DNA from: Catenovulum adriaticum
GTDB lineage: Bacteria; Pseudomonadota; Gammaproteobacteria; Enterobacterales; Alteromonadaceae
DNA: 64,000 nucleotides
Assembly: GCF_026725475.1 (NCBI RefSeq)
Contig: NZ_CP109965.1
Span: 2,852,001 to 2,916,000, forward strand
Reading direction: 5' to 3'
The translations under genes and the position numbers were made by a program. The notes under the pieces were generated by a model. That model had not been told where the DNA came from and did not search any database. It worked only from the letters and a program-made list of their open reading frames with translations. Position 1 is the first letter of the stretch. Each line of letters starts with the position of its first letter. Positions 35,417 to 44,617 of the stretch are shown piece by piece.

Positions 35417-37692
35417 TGGCTGAACATATTCCACAAGATGAAATTGATTTAGGCCAGCTATTTTCGCTTTTATGGCGACAAAAATGGTTACCCATTTTTT
35501 TCTGCATTTGCTTTGTATTGATAGCATGGGTTTATGTACAAAACATAGATAAAAAATATGCCGCTACTACCACGATTCAAATTGGTATTGATCAAGGTAA
35601 TGTGGTTTCTATTGATGATCTTTATGTTTTAGAAGCAAGAAGCAAAGAGTATTACAGCACTCAAATTGAGCTGCTAAAATCACGCAGTATGTTAAGTCGA
35701 GTCGTCACTCAACTGGGTTTAACACAAAACGACCTGTCTCCTATTATGGAGCGGCCTATTTATCAGTACTTGCCCTCTCTTAAACCAAAAAAAACAAAGC
35801 CGCAGGCCACGCCTAGCAATACAGATTTAGCAAAAAAACTACAAAAAATGGTAAAAATCAGCCAAATAACGGGCAGTCAACTCATCAATATAACCGTAAC
35901 CGCGCCCAATCCTAAACTAGCACAAAGTATTGCTAATACCCTTGCGGATGTTTACATGCAGTACCATCAAGATTCTAGAAATAAACTTAATGATAATGCA
36001 ACAAAGTGGCTTATCACTGAACTTGAGCAACTAAAATCTAAACTTGATGCCGCTGAAGAAAACCTTCAAGCATATATAAAACAAGAAGATTTAGTTGATT
36101 TAGCGGGTATATTAAGCTTAAAAAGCAAAGACATAGAAACACTAGCCAAACAGCTACTGATTGCAGAAAGAGAAGTTAAAGCACTAAAAGTCAAATATAA
36201 AATCATTCAGCAAACGCAAGATCCCATTTTACTTTTACTATCAAATGCCATTCCCACCAATGCATTGGTCGAATCAACTCACAGTACCTTATCGCAGCTA
36301 AAACTTAAACTCGCTGAATTAGCTTTAGTATTTGGCCCCAAGCACCCAAAACATATCGCATTATCTGAAGAAATAAAAGCCACTCAGGCGACTTTAAATC
36401 AACAGATTGCAACGCTAATTCAAGGTGTCGAATATAATTATAAAACGGCGATAAAACAGCATGAACAAGTTGAAAAAAGCTTCAAGCAAGCTAAACAGGA
36501 ATACCAACAGTTAACTAAACAGCAGAATAAATTTCGCCAATTACAAAGGGAAGTCACGGCCAACCAAGAACTATACGATACCTTTTTAAAACGGTTGCAA
36601 GAAACCAAAGCGACCAAAAGTATGGAAAAAGCTTTCGCTAATATCGTTGACTATGCACAAATAAACCCAGTTCCTATCAGCCCCAAAAAGCCACTGATTT
36701 TAGTATTGGCTTTGCTATTAGGTGGCATGCTAGGCACTTTGCTTGTTTTTGTTATTGAGTTTTCAAGAACAGGCGTTCGAGATAAAGATGAAGTATCACA
36801 AATTAGTGCGCTACCTGTTTTATCTGAAATACCAAAAATTAAACGGCGCAACCAAAATGGTAACCCCATGCTACCAACCGAGTTGTTTGCAAACGAGTAC
36901 TACCTTGAAAGTATTCGAACTCTGCGTACAAGATTAAAAATGAATTATGAGCAAGTTAATATTATTGCCATCACTTCAGCTATGCCTAATGAGGGTAAAT
37001 CCACCTTAGCATTAAATTTAGCTAAAGCTTTTTCAGAGGTAGAAAAAGTATTAGTAATAGATGCAGACTTACGCAAACCTTCAATGGCTCAAAAATTAGG
37101 ATTACCTGCCAACAGACAAGGCCTAGTTGAATTAATGTCAGGCCAATATAAAGTATCAAGTTGTTTATACCGACAAGATTCGCTTGGTTTTGATGTATTA
37201 ACTTCGGGTGCCAATTGTGATAACCCTAGCAAGCTTTTATTATCAAAAGATTTTCCTCGTTTGCTAAAAGGGTTAGCCAAATATTATGACAAAGTAATTA
37301 TAGAAACCGCGCCAGTAAATCTGGTTGCCGATGCTCAAGCTATTAGTAAAGCTGCAGATGGGATTTTATTTGTTGCCAAGGCTGAAAAAACGCCCAGAGG
37401 ATTTATTAGTCATGGCCTTGGTTTATTAAATCAAGTTCAGGCAAATGTCCTAGGTATTGTGCTTAATCAAACTCAGCAAAAGTTATCTCGCTATCAATAC
37501 CGTCAATACATTAAACCAGTTAAACCCGACTCAAAAGAGGCCATGCCTGCTAATGTTGTGCCTTTGCCGAAACGTTTTAATGGGCTAGATAATGAAGCTT
37601 TTGAATTACAACGCCAAGACCTGCTGGCACAATATCAAAAGCTAAACCGCCCCCCTAAACGCTTGTCGTTAAACAAAGCAAGAAAGCAATAA
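35416..37692 (+). CDS. Polysaccharide co-polymerase with BY-kinase domain (Wzc-like)
   Basis: A 758-aa fused chain-length regulator and tyrosine autokinase. A Wzz domain with TM1 at about 26-46 comes first, then long periplasmic coiled coils (about 200-400), TM2 at about 425-447 and a cytoplasmic BY-kinase. Walker A is SAMPNEGKSTLALN, Walker A' is VLVIDADLRKPSM, and the C-terminal tyrosine cluster is YQYRQY near 695. Walker B reads VIIETAP where the usual form is VxIDTPP, an Asp-to-Glu change at residue 630. It completes a three-gene export module with no sugar-assembly genes nearby. Confidence 0.92.
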   Translation: MAEHIPQDEIDLGQLFSLLWRQKWLPIFFCICFVLIAWVYVQNIDKKYAATTTIQIGIDQGNVVSIDDLYVLEARSKEYYSTQIELLKSRSMLSRVVTQLGLTQNDLSPIMERPIYQYLPSLKPKKTKPQATPSNTDLAKKLQKMVKISQITGSQLINITVTAPNPKLAQSIANTLADVYMQYHQDSRNKLNDNATKWLITELEQLKSKLDAAEENLQAYIKQEDLVDLAGILSLKSKDIETLAKQLLIAEREVKALKVKYKIIQQTQDPILLLLSNAIPTNALVESTHSTLSQLKLKLAELALVFGPKHPKHIALSEEIKATQATLNQQIATLIQGVEYNYKTAIKQHEQVEKSFKQAKQEYQQLTKQQNKFRQLQREVTANQELYDTFLKRLQETKATKSMEKAFANIVDYAQINPVPISPKKPLILVLALLLGGMLGTLLVFVIEFSRTGVRDKDEVSQISALPVLSEIPKIKRRNQNGNPMLPTELFANEYYLESIRTLRTRLKMNYEQVNIIAITSAMPNEGKSTLALNLAKAFSEVEKVLVIDADLRKPSMAQKLGLPANRQGLVELMSGQYKVSSCLYRQDSLGFDVLTSGANCDNPSKLLLSKDFPRLLKGLAKYYDKVIIETAPVNLVADAQAISKAADGILFVAKAEKTPRGFISHGLGLLNQVQANVLGIVLNQTQQKLSRYQYRQYIKPVKPDSKEAMPANVVPLPKRFNGLDNEAFELQRQDLLAQYQKLNRPPKRLSLNKARKQ

Positions 37693-37720
37693 GCTATCGC
37701 CCGATAATAAATGATTAATC

Positions 37721-38713
37721 TTAACCGAGATCAGGTTCTATTTGTTTAATTTGTTGGCGAACCACAATATAAGAGCCAAACCAGCCCAGCAGCATACTCA
37801 ACCCCAGCAGACCAAACATTTCGCTCCCACTGAGTCCAATTAAACTAAACTCTGATTGATATAACTCGGTAATTTGCTGAATTGACGCCGATAAATACCA
37901 AATTAAAATTTCAATACTAAACCAAGCTATCATACCGGCAAAAAAGCCGTACCATAACCCTGTATATAAAAATGGCCTCTGAATAAACCTATCGGTTGCC
38001 CCTACTAGTTTGAGTACTTCTATTTCATCTCTACGATTCACAATGGATAATCGAATAGTATTACCGACAATTAAAATAACCGATAAACACAAAATCACAA
38101 TTAAACTGCTCATCGCATCTTTAACCATGCTTAACAGCGCATTAAGCCGCTTCAGCCACTCAATATCTAGCTTACCAAAATCAACTTCGCGCATTTGTTC
38201 TAATTCAATCAATAAATCTGCTGCAGCATTGGCAGATGAAAAATCACTAAGTGGCGTTACCACCAAAACATTAGGCAAAGGGTTAGTTTCAAGCAAATCA
38301 AGTGCGCTTCCAAAACCAGATAATTGCTCAAATTCATCAAGTGCTTGTTGTTTGCTAACCAACTGTACTTTTTCAACTTTATGATTTAATTCAATTTGGG
38401 TAACAAAGGTATTTAATTGTTGGTCGGTTAAATCATCTTGCAAAAAAACAGATATTTCGGCGGCGTTTTGCCAATTTTGTTCAACCAGCTCGGCATTTTT
38501 TACCACAACAAACAAAGTGGCAGGTAAAGTTAAACTTAAACCTAAAACAGCGATAGTTAATATAGAAGGTAAGGTATCGCGCCATATACTCCCTAACGCC
38601 ATTAACCATTGGCGGACATGGCTTACAAAAAAACTGATTATCTTTTGTATAAAGCCTAATTTTCGCTGATGAGCGCCGCCAGAGCGAGTGCGATGACCAA
38701 ATAATAAACTCAC
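37721..38713 (-). CDS. ftsX: Cell division protein FtsX
   Basis: A 330-aa permease-like partner of FtsE. The basic cytoplasmic N-terminus is followed by TM1 at about 48-70, a periplasmic domain that in E. coli activates EnvC, and three further membrane helices near 205-225, 255-275 and 300-322. The start is GTG at 38713, overlapping the FtsE stop as GTGA. FtsEX controls septal amidases and divisome activity. rpoH, often next downstream, is absent here; an export-kinase gene converges instead. Confidence 0.95.
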   Translation of the reverse strand: MSLLFGHRTRSGGAHQRKLGFIQKIISFFVSHVRQWLMALGSIWRDTLPSILTIAVLGLSLTLPATLFVVVKNAELVEQNWQNAAEISVFLQDDLTDQQLNTFVTQIELNHKVEKVQLVSKQQALDEFEQLSGFGSALDLLETNPLPNVLVVTPLSDFSSANAAADLLIELEQMREVDFGKLDIEWLKRLNALLSMVKDAMSSLIVILCLSVILIVGNTIRLSIVNRRDEIEVLKLVGATDRFIQRPFLYTGLWYGFFAGMIAWFSIEILIWYLSASIQQITELYQSEFSLIGLSGSEMFGLLGLSMLLGWFGSYIVVRQQIKQIEPDLG

Positions 38714-39408
38714 TCAAGGTCCCCTTCTGGTGTATCTTGTGAATCAGTTAAATTGGTATTTAACATTCTGCCTTGCTTTAACGTAAAAGTTCGATATTTC
38801 ATTCTGGCAATTAAGCCCAAATCATGTGTTGCAATTAAAACACTGGTGCCAACTTGGTTAAACTCTTCAAAAATACGCATAATATCTAACGATAATTTAG
38901 GATCTAAGTTACCTGTTGGTTCGTCAGCTAATAATAAAGGTGGGGTGTTGACCACAGCGCGCGCAATACCAACTCTTTGCTGCTCACCACCCGATAACAT
39001 AACTGGGTAATATCGCTGTTTTTCTAATAAACTAACTTTATCAAGCGCTGCATGCACACGCTTACGGGTTTCTTTTAAACTATAACCTTCAATAATTAAC
39101 GGTAGTGCGACATTATCAAATACAGTTTGCTCTTTTAACAAATGATGGTTTTGAAATATCATGCCAATATCACGGCGAACATATGGCACTTGCTTTTTAG
39201 ATACTTTACTTAAGTCGTGACCGTTAATTAATACTTTGCCCGCAGACGGACGCTCCATAATAGAAATCAGTTTAAGCAAAGTGCTTTTCCCTGCACCTGA
39301 ATGGCCGGTTAAAAAAGCCAGTTCGCCAGCTTTAAGTTCAAAGCTCACCTTTTGTAATGCTTGGTGGCCTCCGCGGTATGTTTTTGACACTTGCTCAAAC
39401 TGAATCAT
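38710..39408 (-). CDS. ftsE: Cell division ATP-binding protein FtsE
   Basis: A 232-aa ABC ATPase. Walker A is GHSGAGKSTLLK, the signature LSGGEQQRVGIARA, Walker B LLLADEPTGNLD and the switch His in ATHD. The opening MIQFEQVSKTYRGG is typical of FtsE. It overlaps ftsX by 4 nt and follows ftsY by 41 nt in the conserved ftsY-ftsE-ftsX order. Confidence 0.97.
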   Translation of the reverse strand: MIQFEQVSKTYRGGHQALQKVSFELKAGELAFLTGHSGAGKSTLLKLISIMERPSAGKVLINGHDLSKVSKKQVPYVRRDIGMIFQNHHLLKEQTVFDNVALPLIIEGYSLKETRKRVHAALDKVSLLEKQRYYPVMLSGGEQQRVGIARAVVNTPPLLLADEPTGNLDPKLSLDIMRIFEEFNQVGTSVLIATHDLGLIARMKYRTFTLKQGRMLNTNLTDSQDTPEGDLE

Positions 39409-39449
39409 CCGTAAACCTTGCTTTGGTATGGCTTATATAGTTGTGCTCG

Positions 39450-40712
39450 TTAACTTGCCGAATCTGCTTTTTCGTGCTGGCTTGTATCTTGCTCATTTTT
39501 ATCTTCAGTGCTAAATAAAGCTTCAATAAATTCGTCGGCATCGAATGGGCGTAAATCGTCAATTCCTTCCCCCACCCCAATATAACGAATGGGTACTTTG
39601 AATTGATCCGCAACTGAAAATATAACACCGCCTTTAGCAGTACCATCTAGTTTAGTTAATGAAATACCCGTTAAGCCAACCGCTTCATCAAATAATTTAG
39701 TTTGGCTAATCGCATTTTGTCCTGTGGTAGAGTCAATCACTAACATCACTTCGTGCGGTGCCTTAGGATCAATTTTTTTCATTACTCGAACAATTTTTTT
39801 AAGTTCTTCCATTAAATGCGCTTTGTTTTGTAAACGCCCTGCCGTATCTGCAATGAGCACATCTATGTTTTTTGCTTTAGCAGAAGCAAAAGCATCATAA
39901 ACAACAGAAGCACTATCTGCACCTGTATGCTGAGCAACCACATTAATATTATTGCGTTGCCCCCAAACTTGTAATTGCTCAACAGCTGCTGCACGGAAAG
40001 TATCGCCCGCAGCCAACATCACTGATTTACCTTGCTGTTGATACTGTTTGGCTAATTTACCTATGGTTGTCGTTTTACCGACCCCATTAACCCCGACCAT
40101 TAACATTACAAATGGGCCATCTGAATTAGGCACACTTAATTCAAGTGGCTGATTTACTTCGCCCAATATTTCGCGCATTTTTTCTTTTAGCAACGAATAT
40201 AAAGCTTCTGCATCGGTTAAACCTTGCTTTTTCGCTGTCTGCGTAACGGAATCAATTACTCGGGTAGTGGTTTCTATACCTAAGTCAGCCATTAAAAGCT
40301 GAGTTTCTAGCTCTTCGAGTAAATCATCATCAATTTTTTTACCTTTAAATAAGCCAAATAAACCGCTGCCAATTGAAGCTTTAGTACGAGTTAAACTTTG
40401 CTTAAGACGGCTAAAAAATCCTATTTTTTGAGGGCGCTGAGCTGGCTCTTCAACTTGCGTAGGTATATCATTATTTTCTTCACTTTCAGATAGAGCTGCT
40501 TGCGGCGAAGAATCTGCTGGCTGAATTTGCTCAATTTCAGGTGAATTAACGGGTGTAGATGACTTCGCCTCTTCTTTTTTCTGAGGTGCTTCAACGGCTT
40601 CAGCTTGCTCTGTCTGCTTATTAACCTGTTGAGCCTCTTCTACTGTTTTTTGTTCATCTTTAGTTTTGTTCTTTTGACCAAACCAGCCAAATAAACCTTT
40701 CTTTTTGTTCAT
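39450..40712 (-). CDS. ftsY: Signal recognition particle receptor FtsY
   Basis: A 420-aa SRP receptor GTPase that docks ribosome-nascent chains at the membrane. The N-terminal A domain (about 1-110) is acidic, rich in Glu/Gln/Pro and shorter than in E. coli. The NG domain follows, with G1 GVNGVGKTTTIGKLA, G3 DTAGR and G4 TKLDGTAKGG. It is the first gene of ftsYEX and divergent from rsmD, with a 211-bp shared promoter region. Confidence 0.97.
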   Translation of the reverse strand: MNKKKGLFGWFGQKNKTKDEQKTVEEAQQVNKQTEQAEAVEAPQKKEEAKSSTPVNSPEIEQIQPADSSPQAALSESEENNDIPTQVEEPAQRPQKIGFFSRLKQSLTRTKASIGSGLFGLFKGKKIDDDLLEELETQLLMADLGIETTTRVIDSVTQTAKKQGLTDAEALYSLLKEKMREILGEVNQPLELSVPNSDGPFVMLMVGVNGVGKTTTIGKLAKQYQQQGKSVMLAAGDTFRAAAVEQLQVWGQRNNINVVAQHTGADSASVVYDAFASAKAKNIDVLIADTAGRLQNKAHLMEELKKIVRVMKKIDPKAPHEVMLVIDSTTGQNAISQTKLFDEAVGLTGISLTKLDGTAKGGVIFSVADQFKVPIRYIGVGEGIDDLRPFDADEFIEALFSTEDKNEQDTSQHEKADSAS

Positions 40713-40923
40713 TCGATTTTATATCTCTATTAATTATGCTTATCAGGCTGTATTGATATCAGCTTAACTAGGCTCGGCCTATATTTAAGCGTATTTTACC
40801 CCTAAACCGACTTTCACCCAAGTGCTGTCTTGCTTCAACCTTCAATCTGTGATGGCTGTTAATTAATGGATTGAGTATAATTAGCTTACAATAACTCAAA
40901 AGTAGCTAACAGCATTTACATTT

Positions 40924-41547
40924 ATGGTATCACGCAGACCCGTTAGACAAAATAAAGCCAATCAAACAAAGACAAAAAAATCTAATGGCTTTGTCAGAAT
41001 TATTAGTGGTAAGTTTAAAGGTAAAAAACTGCCTGTAAGAGACAGCCAAGGGTTACGCCCCACAACTGACCGAGTAAAAGAAACTCTATTTAATTGGTTA
41101 ATGTTTAAAGTGCATGGTAGCCGAGTGTTAGATTGTTTTTCAGGCTCAGGTTCTCTTGGTTTTGAAGCCTTATCACGAGAGGCCGAATACTTAGTTATGA
41201 TTGAAAAAGATCCAACAGTTGCCCAACAATTAAAACAAAATTTAAACCTGCTGAGTAAAAATGATGTACATCTTAATGCTCAAGTTATCGAGCAAGACTG
41301 TCTACACTATTTAACGCAAACCCAAAGCGAATTTGATTTAGTGTTTGTCGATCCGCCATTTCGTTTAGGGTTAGCCGAACAAGCCTGCAATTTATTAGCT
41401 CAATCAGATTTATTAACCGATGATGCTTACATTTATGTTGAAACTGAAAGCGAATTAAAAACAAGCGGTTACCCAGATAACTGGCAGTTGTTAAAAGAAA
41501 AAACTGCAGGTCAGGTATGTTATCGGCTTTTTCAATATCAAAAATAA
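40924..41547 (+). CDS. rsmD: 16S rRNA (guanine(966)-N(2))-methyltransferase RsmD
   Basis: A 207-aa SAM-dependent methyltransferase. The motifs are RIISGKFKGKKLPV, RPTTDRVKETLFNWL, the SAM-binding VLDCFSGSGSLGFEA and the catalytic DPPF in LVFVDPPF. It methylates G966 of 16S rRNA. Divergence from ftsY is the standard arrangement. The N-terminal 20 residues are basic and may bind RNA. Confidence 0.96.
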   Translation: MVSRRPVRQNKANQTKTKKSNGFVRIISGKFKGKKLPVRDSQGLRPTTDRVKETLFNWLMFKVHGSRVLDCFSGSGSLGFEALSREAEYLVMIEKDPTVAQQLKQNLNLLSKNDVHLNAQVIEQDCLHYLTQTQSEFDLVFVDPPFRLGLAEQACNLLAQSDLLTDDAYIYVETESELKTSGYPDNWQLLKEKTAGQVCYRLFQYQK

Positions 41548-41634
41548 TTTATTGTTTTATCCAAGATAGCTTATCTTATACAAAGCATAAACTCAGTTTA
41601 GTTTCATATAACCAAAAATAAATAACAGGTCCGC

Positions 41635-43533
41635 ATGCCAAATAGCTCAATATTAATGGATGTAGAAAAGGTATTTTTTGTATCTGAGCAATCCGCGCCG
41701 GCCGAAATACTTGAGCAAGTCACTCAAGCAACGGCTAACTGCAGCTTATTTGATATATCAGTACAAGATATTTTGTCTGGCAGCATTCAGCTCTCAACTC
41801 AAGATTATTGCATCTTATACCTGCCTGATTCTTTCAACTTTCAGGTCATTCCTCAATTAGCAAAAGCCGGCTGTATTATTGCTTTATTACCTCACCCAAA
41901 TGCGCCACAAAGTGCAATTGGTTTTGGGATTGCATCTGACATGGCTGACGCAATTGAAGATTGCTTTAATCAAGAACAATACACAGTTGATATGCTCCGA
42001 TGCAATAACGAATTGGTATTAAACTCAGTTGAGTTAGGTGATTTTGTTGGTTTAAAACCAGTTAGAATAAAAACGCCAAGCTTGCTTGCAAGTATAAAAA
42101 GTTTTGGTCGCCGCTGGCGTGAAGTTCGTCACCAAATTCCTTTTAAGCTCACTCTAACTACCCAAAAAGGCAAAACCATCACCACCGCAGCCACTGCGGT
42201 TTCGGTCGTTGCACATTCAAGCAATACTCGATTTGTCCAACATTTAATAGGTGAATCAAATATCAATGACGGTATGTTTCATGCTGTTTTTTTAGCCCCC
42301 AGAAGCATACGTCAGCTTTTTTTAGGTTTAATAAAAAATACCATCACAACGCCCACGCGTTTACCTGACTTTATTGGCCATGTCAGAACTGGCGGCATGG
42401 ATTTAACAACCCATAAAGCCATCGTTTATAGTATTGATGGTCGAGAATTAACGGGTGATAAACTGCACTTTGAAACACAAGAAAAATCATTACAACTGGT
42501 GCCAGGACGCTACTTAACTATCGACAGAGCTGCCGCTCATGGTAAAGAAGTCTTCAGAACACAACATTTACCAACGGCCGATGCGGTCCCTGAGTTAATT
42601 AGCAAAACATTGCCTTGGAATATTCATGCTGGCACAGAAGAGTTTAAAGAGCTATATCAATCTCTACGTGAAAATGCGATTACCTCAAGCGCATTTTTAA
42701 CCTTAATGGCACTCTCGACTATGCTGGCAACCCTTGGGTTATTTGCCAATTCGGCACCTGTGATTATTGGCGCTATGATCTTAGCCCCATTAATGGCCCC
42801 TATTGTTTCGTTAGCGATGAGTACTGTACGCCAAGATCAAAGTTTAATGACTCAATCCGGCAAAACCTTAATAAATGGCTTATTGCTTTCATTAGGCTGT
42901 GGTTCATTGCTTTCGTTAATGATTCCACTCGATACCCCGACAGCTGAAATGTCTGCTCGTATTTCGCCTAATTTATTAGATTTAGGCGTGGCGATTATTT
43001 CAGGCGTTGCAGCGGCTTACGCCAATAGCCGCTCTGAGGTTGCTAAAAGTCTAGCTGGTGTTGCTATTGCGGTTGCACTAGTTCCACCATTGGCCACTAC
43101 AGGGATCGCAGTGGCGTGGATGGATTTAAACATGATCTGGGGGTCGTTTTTACTATTTTTAACTAACCTGTCTGGCATTGTATTAGCCGCTGCCATTACG
43201 TTTTCTTGGCTTGGGTTTTCACCCTTTAGGCGAGCGCAAAAAGGGTTATTAATTTCCGTCATTATTACCACTTTAATTTCTATTCCACTCGCGTTTAGCT
43301 TTGCGAATATGGTAAATAGCAATAGCTGGAACAGTCAGCTTCAATCTATTCAGTTTGATGACGCAAAATTGGGTAATATTGAAATTATTCATCAAACCCC
43401 GCTGTTAATTCGGTTTGACTTAATTGTTTCACAATATCCTGATGAAACAAAAATTGCGCTCATCAAACAGCAGCTTGAACAAAAGTTAAATCAGGCGGTT
43501 ACCATAGAATTAACCGTGGTAATAAAACACTAA
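41635..43533 (+). CDS. TIGR00341/DUF389 membrane protein with kinase-like N-terminus
   Basis: A 632-aa protein. Residues about 1-310 look like a degenerate diacylglycerol-kinase/YegS-type domain (PHPNAPQSAIGFGI, then LVLNSVELGD), but I see no GGDGT nucleotide motif. Residues about 340-560 are the DUF389 membrane domain with multiple helices (SSAFLTLMALSTMLATLGLF, VIIGAMILAPLMAPIVSLAM). A soluble tail follows. The function is unknown; DUF389 proteins are predicted transporters or channels. The gene is alone, 87 nt after rsmD. Confidence 0.85.
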   Translation: MPNSSILMDVEKVFFVSEQSAPAEILEQVTQATANCSLFDISVQDILSGSIQLSTQDYCILYLPDSFNFQVIPQLAKAGCIIALLPHPNAPQSAIGFGIASDMADAIEDCFNQEQYTVDMLRCNNELVLNSVELGDFVGLKPVRIKTPSLLASIKSFGRRWREVRHQIPFKLTLTTQKGKTITTAATAVSVVAHSSNTRFVQHLIGESNINDGMFHAVFLAPRSIRQLFLGLIKNTITTPTRLPDFIGHVRTGGMDLTTHKAIVYSIDGRELTGDKLHFETQEKSLQLVPGRYLTIDRAAAHGKEVFRTQHLPTADAVPELISKTLPWNIHAGTEEFKELYQSLRENAITSSAFLTLMALSTMLATLGLFANSAPVIIGAMILAPLMAPIVSLAMSTVRQDQSLMTQSGKTLINGLLLSLGCGSLLSLMIPLDTPTAEMSARISPNLLDLGVAIISGVAAAYANSRSEVAKSLAGVAIAVALVPPLATTGIAVAWMDLNMIWGSFLLFLTNLSGIVLAAAITFSWLGFSPFRRAQKGLLISVIITTLISIPLAFSFANMVNSNSWNSQLQSIQFDDAKLGNIEIIHQTPLLIRFDLIVSQYPDETKIALIKQQLEQKLNQAVTIELTVVIKH

Positions 43534-43668
43534 TCATTGTAACTATAAAATGACACTTAAACTCAAATGCAAAATAACTGGCCAAAATTCAGTTAACTTT
43601 TTATAAAATTAAGCAATTTTTGCGCAGCAACTGGTTAATTTTACTGCTAGAATAAATTTGCAAGAGAA

Positions 43669-43700
43669 AAATCACCAGCTCATTTGGTGGTTTAGTTTTT
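43669..43700 (+). promoter_or_regulatory. Leader hairpin of the cold-shock gene
   Basis: Arms aaatcacca (43669-43677) and tggtggttt (43685-43693), with one wobble, are followed by agttttt. The hairpin is terminator-like but lies 21 nt before the cold-shock start codon, so it may be an attenuator or thermosensitive leader. Long structured leaders are known for cspA mRNAs. Confidence 0.5.
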
Positions 43701-43720
43701 AAATAAAGAAAGAGAAAACA

Positions 43721-43930
43721 ATGTCAAATCAAGTTACAGGAACAGTGAAGTGGTTCAATGATGAAAAAGGTTTTGGATTTATTGAACAAGAAGGCGGTAA
43801 AGATGTATTTGTACATTTTAGTGCAATACAAGCAAACGGACGTAAAACCTTGCAAGACGGTCAACAAGTTACTATGACTGTTTCACAAGGCCAAAAAGGC
43901 CCGCAAGCAGACAGTGTCACCCCTGGTTAA
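43721..43930 (+). CDS. Cold-shock protein (CspA family)
   Basis: A 69-aa single OB-fold protein. RNP1 is KGFGFIEQE and RNP2 VFVHFSAI, with the opening GTVKWFNDEKG. These proteins bind single-stranded RNA/DNA and act as RNA chaperones; some members are cold-induced and others constitutive. A 187-bp upstream region with a leader hairpin suggests post-transcriptional control. Which CspA paralogue it is cannot be told. Confidence 0.96.
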   Translation: MSNQVTGTVKWFNDEKGFGFIEQEGGKDVFVHFSAIQANGRKTLQDGQQVTMTVSQGQKGPQADSVTPG

Positions 43931-43950
43931 TTAATCCAGAAATAAAATAC

Positions 43951-44016
43951 AGTCGGTTAGGTTTATAATAATGTTCTAACAGATTCATTATTAGCTTAAA
44001 CGAATGCCGACTTTTA
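43951..44016 (+). terminator. Long hairpin terminator of the cold-shock gene
   Basis: Outer arms agtcgg (43951-43956) and ccgact (44007-44012) enclose inner arms taataatg and cattatta, with bulges, and are followed by ttttat. It lies 20 nt after the stop codon. Confidence 0.65.
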
Positions 44017-44126
44017 TCTCTTATCTAATTTTTCTCTTTAATCTATTCTCAACAGCATACAAGTCGTCATTTTTCATTTAAACTCGTTTACAAGTTGCAC
44101 TTAATATTGTCTCTTAGGAGTTTCCG

Positions 44127-44615
44127 TTGGAAAAAATTTTTGAAAATATACTCTATTCTGCCCGTTGGTTATTAGCGCCGCTCTATTTAGGTTTAAGCTT
44201 GGCTTTGATTGCACTAACGCTTAAATTTTTTCAAGAAATTATTCATATTTTCCCTGTCATATTTTCAACCAAAGAAACAGACTTAGTCTTAACTATTTTG
44301 TCCTTGATTGATTTATCTCTAGTGGGGGGCTTGTTGATCATGGTCATGCTATCTGGCTATGAAAACTTTGTCAGCCAAATAAACCTAGAAGCAGGTAAAG
44401 AAAAGCTGGGTTGGTTAGGTAAGGTAGACTCGGGCACACTTAAAACAAAAGTGGCGGCCTCTATCGTTGCTATTTCATCCATTCACTTATTAAAAGTTTT
44501 TATGAATTCCGAGCAACTCGATGGTGAAAAAATGATGTGGTATGTCATTACTCACCTAACCTTCGTTGTTTCAGCTTTTATTATGGGTTACCTAGATAAA
44601 ATAAACCGCCATTAA
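44127..44615 (+). CDS. yqhA: TIGR00645 / YqhA-family membrane protein
   Basis: A 162-aa inner-membrane protein of the UPF0114 family with helices near 12-34, 53-76, 105-125 and 137-155. Family features are NILYSARWLLAPLYLGLSLAL and the C-terminal HLTFVVSAFIMGYLDK. The start is TTG at 44127, supported by TAGGAG 6 nt upstream. The function of the family is unknown. It ends 2 nt before the convergent Nudix gene. Confidence 0.92.
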   Translation: MEKIFENILYSARWLLAPLYLGLSLALIALTLKFFQEIIHIFPVIFSTKETDLVLTILSLIDLSLVGGLLIMVMLSGYENFVSQINLEAGKEKLGWLGKVDSGTLKTKVAASIVAISSIHLLKVFMNSEQLDGEKMMWYVITHLTFVVSAFIMGYLDKINRH

Positions 44616-44617
44616 AC

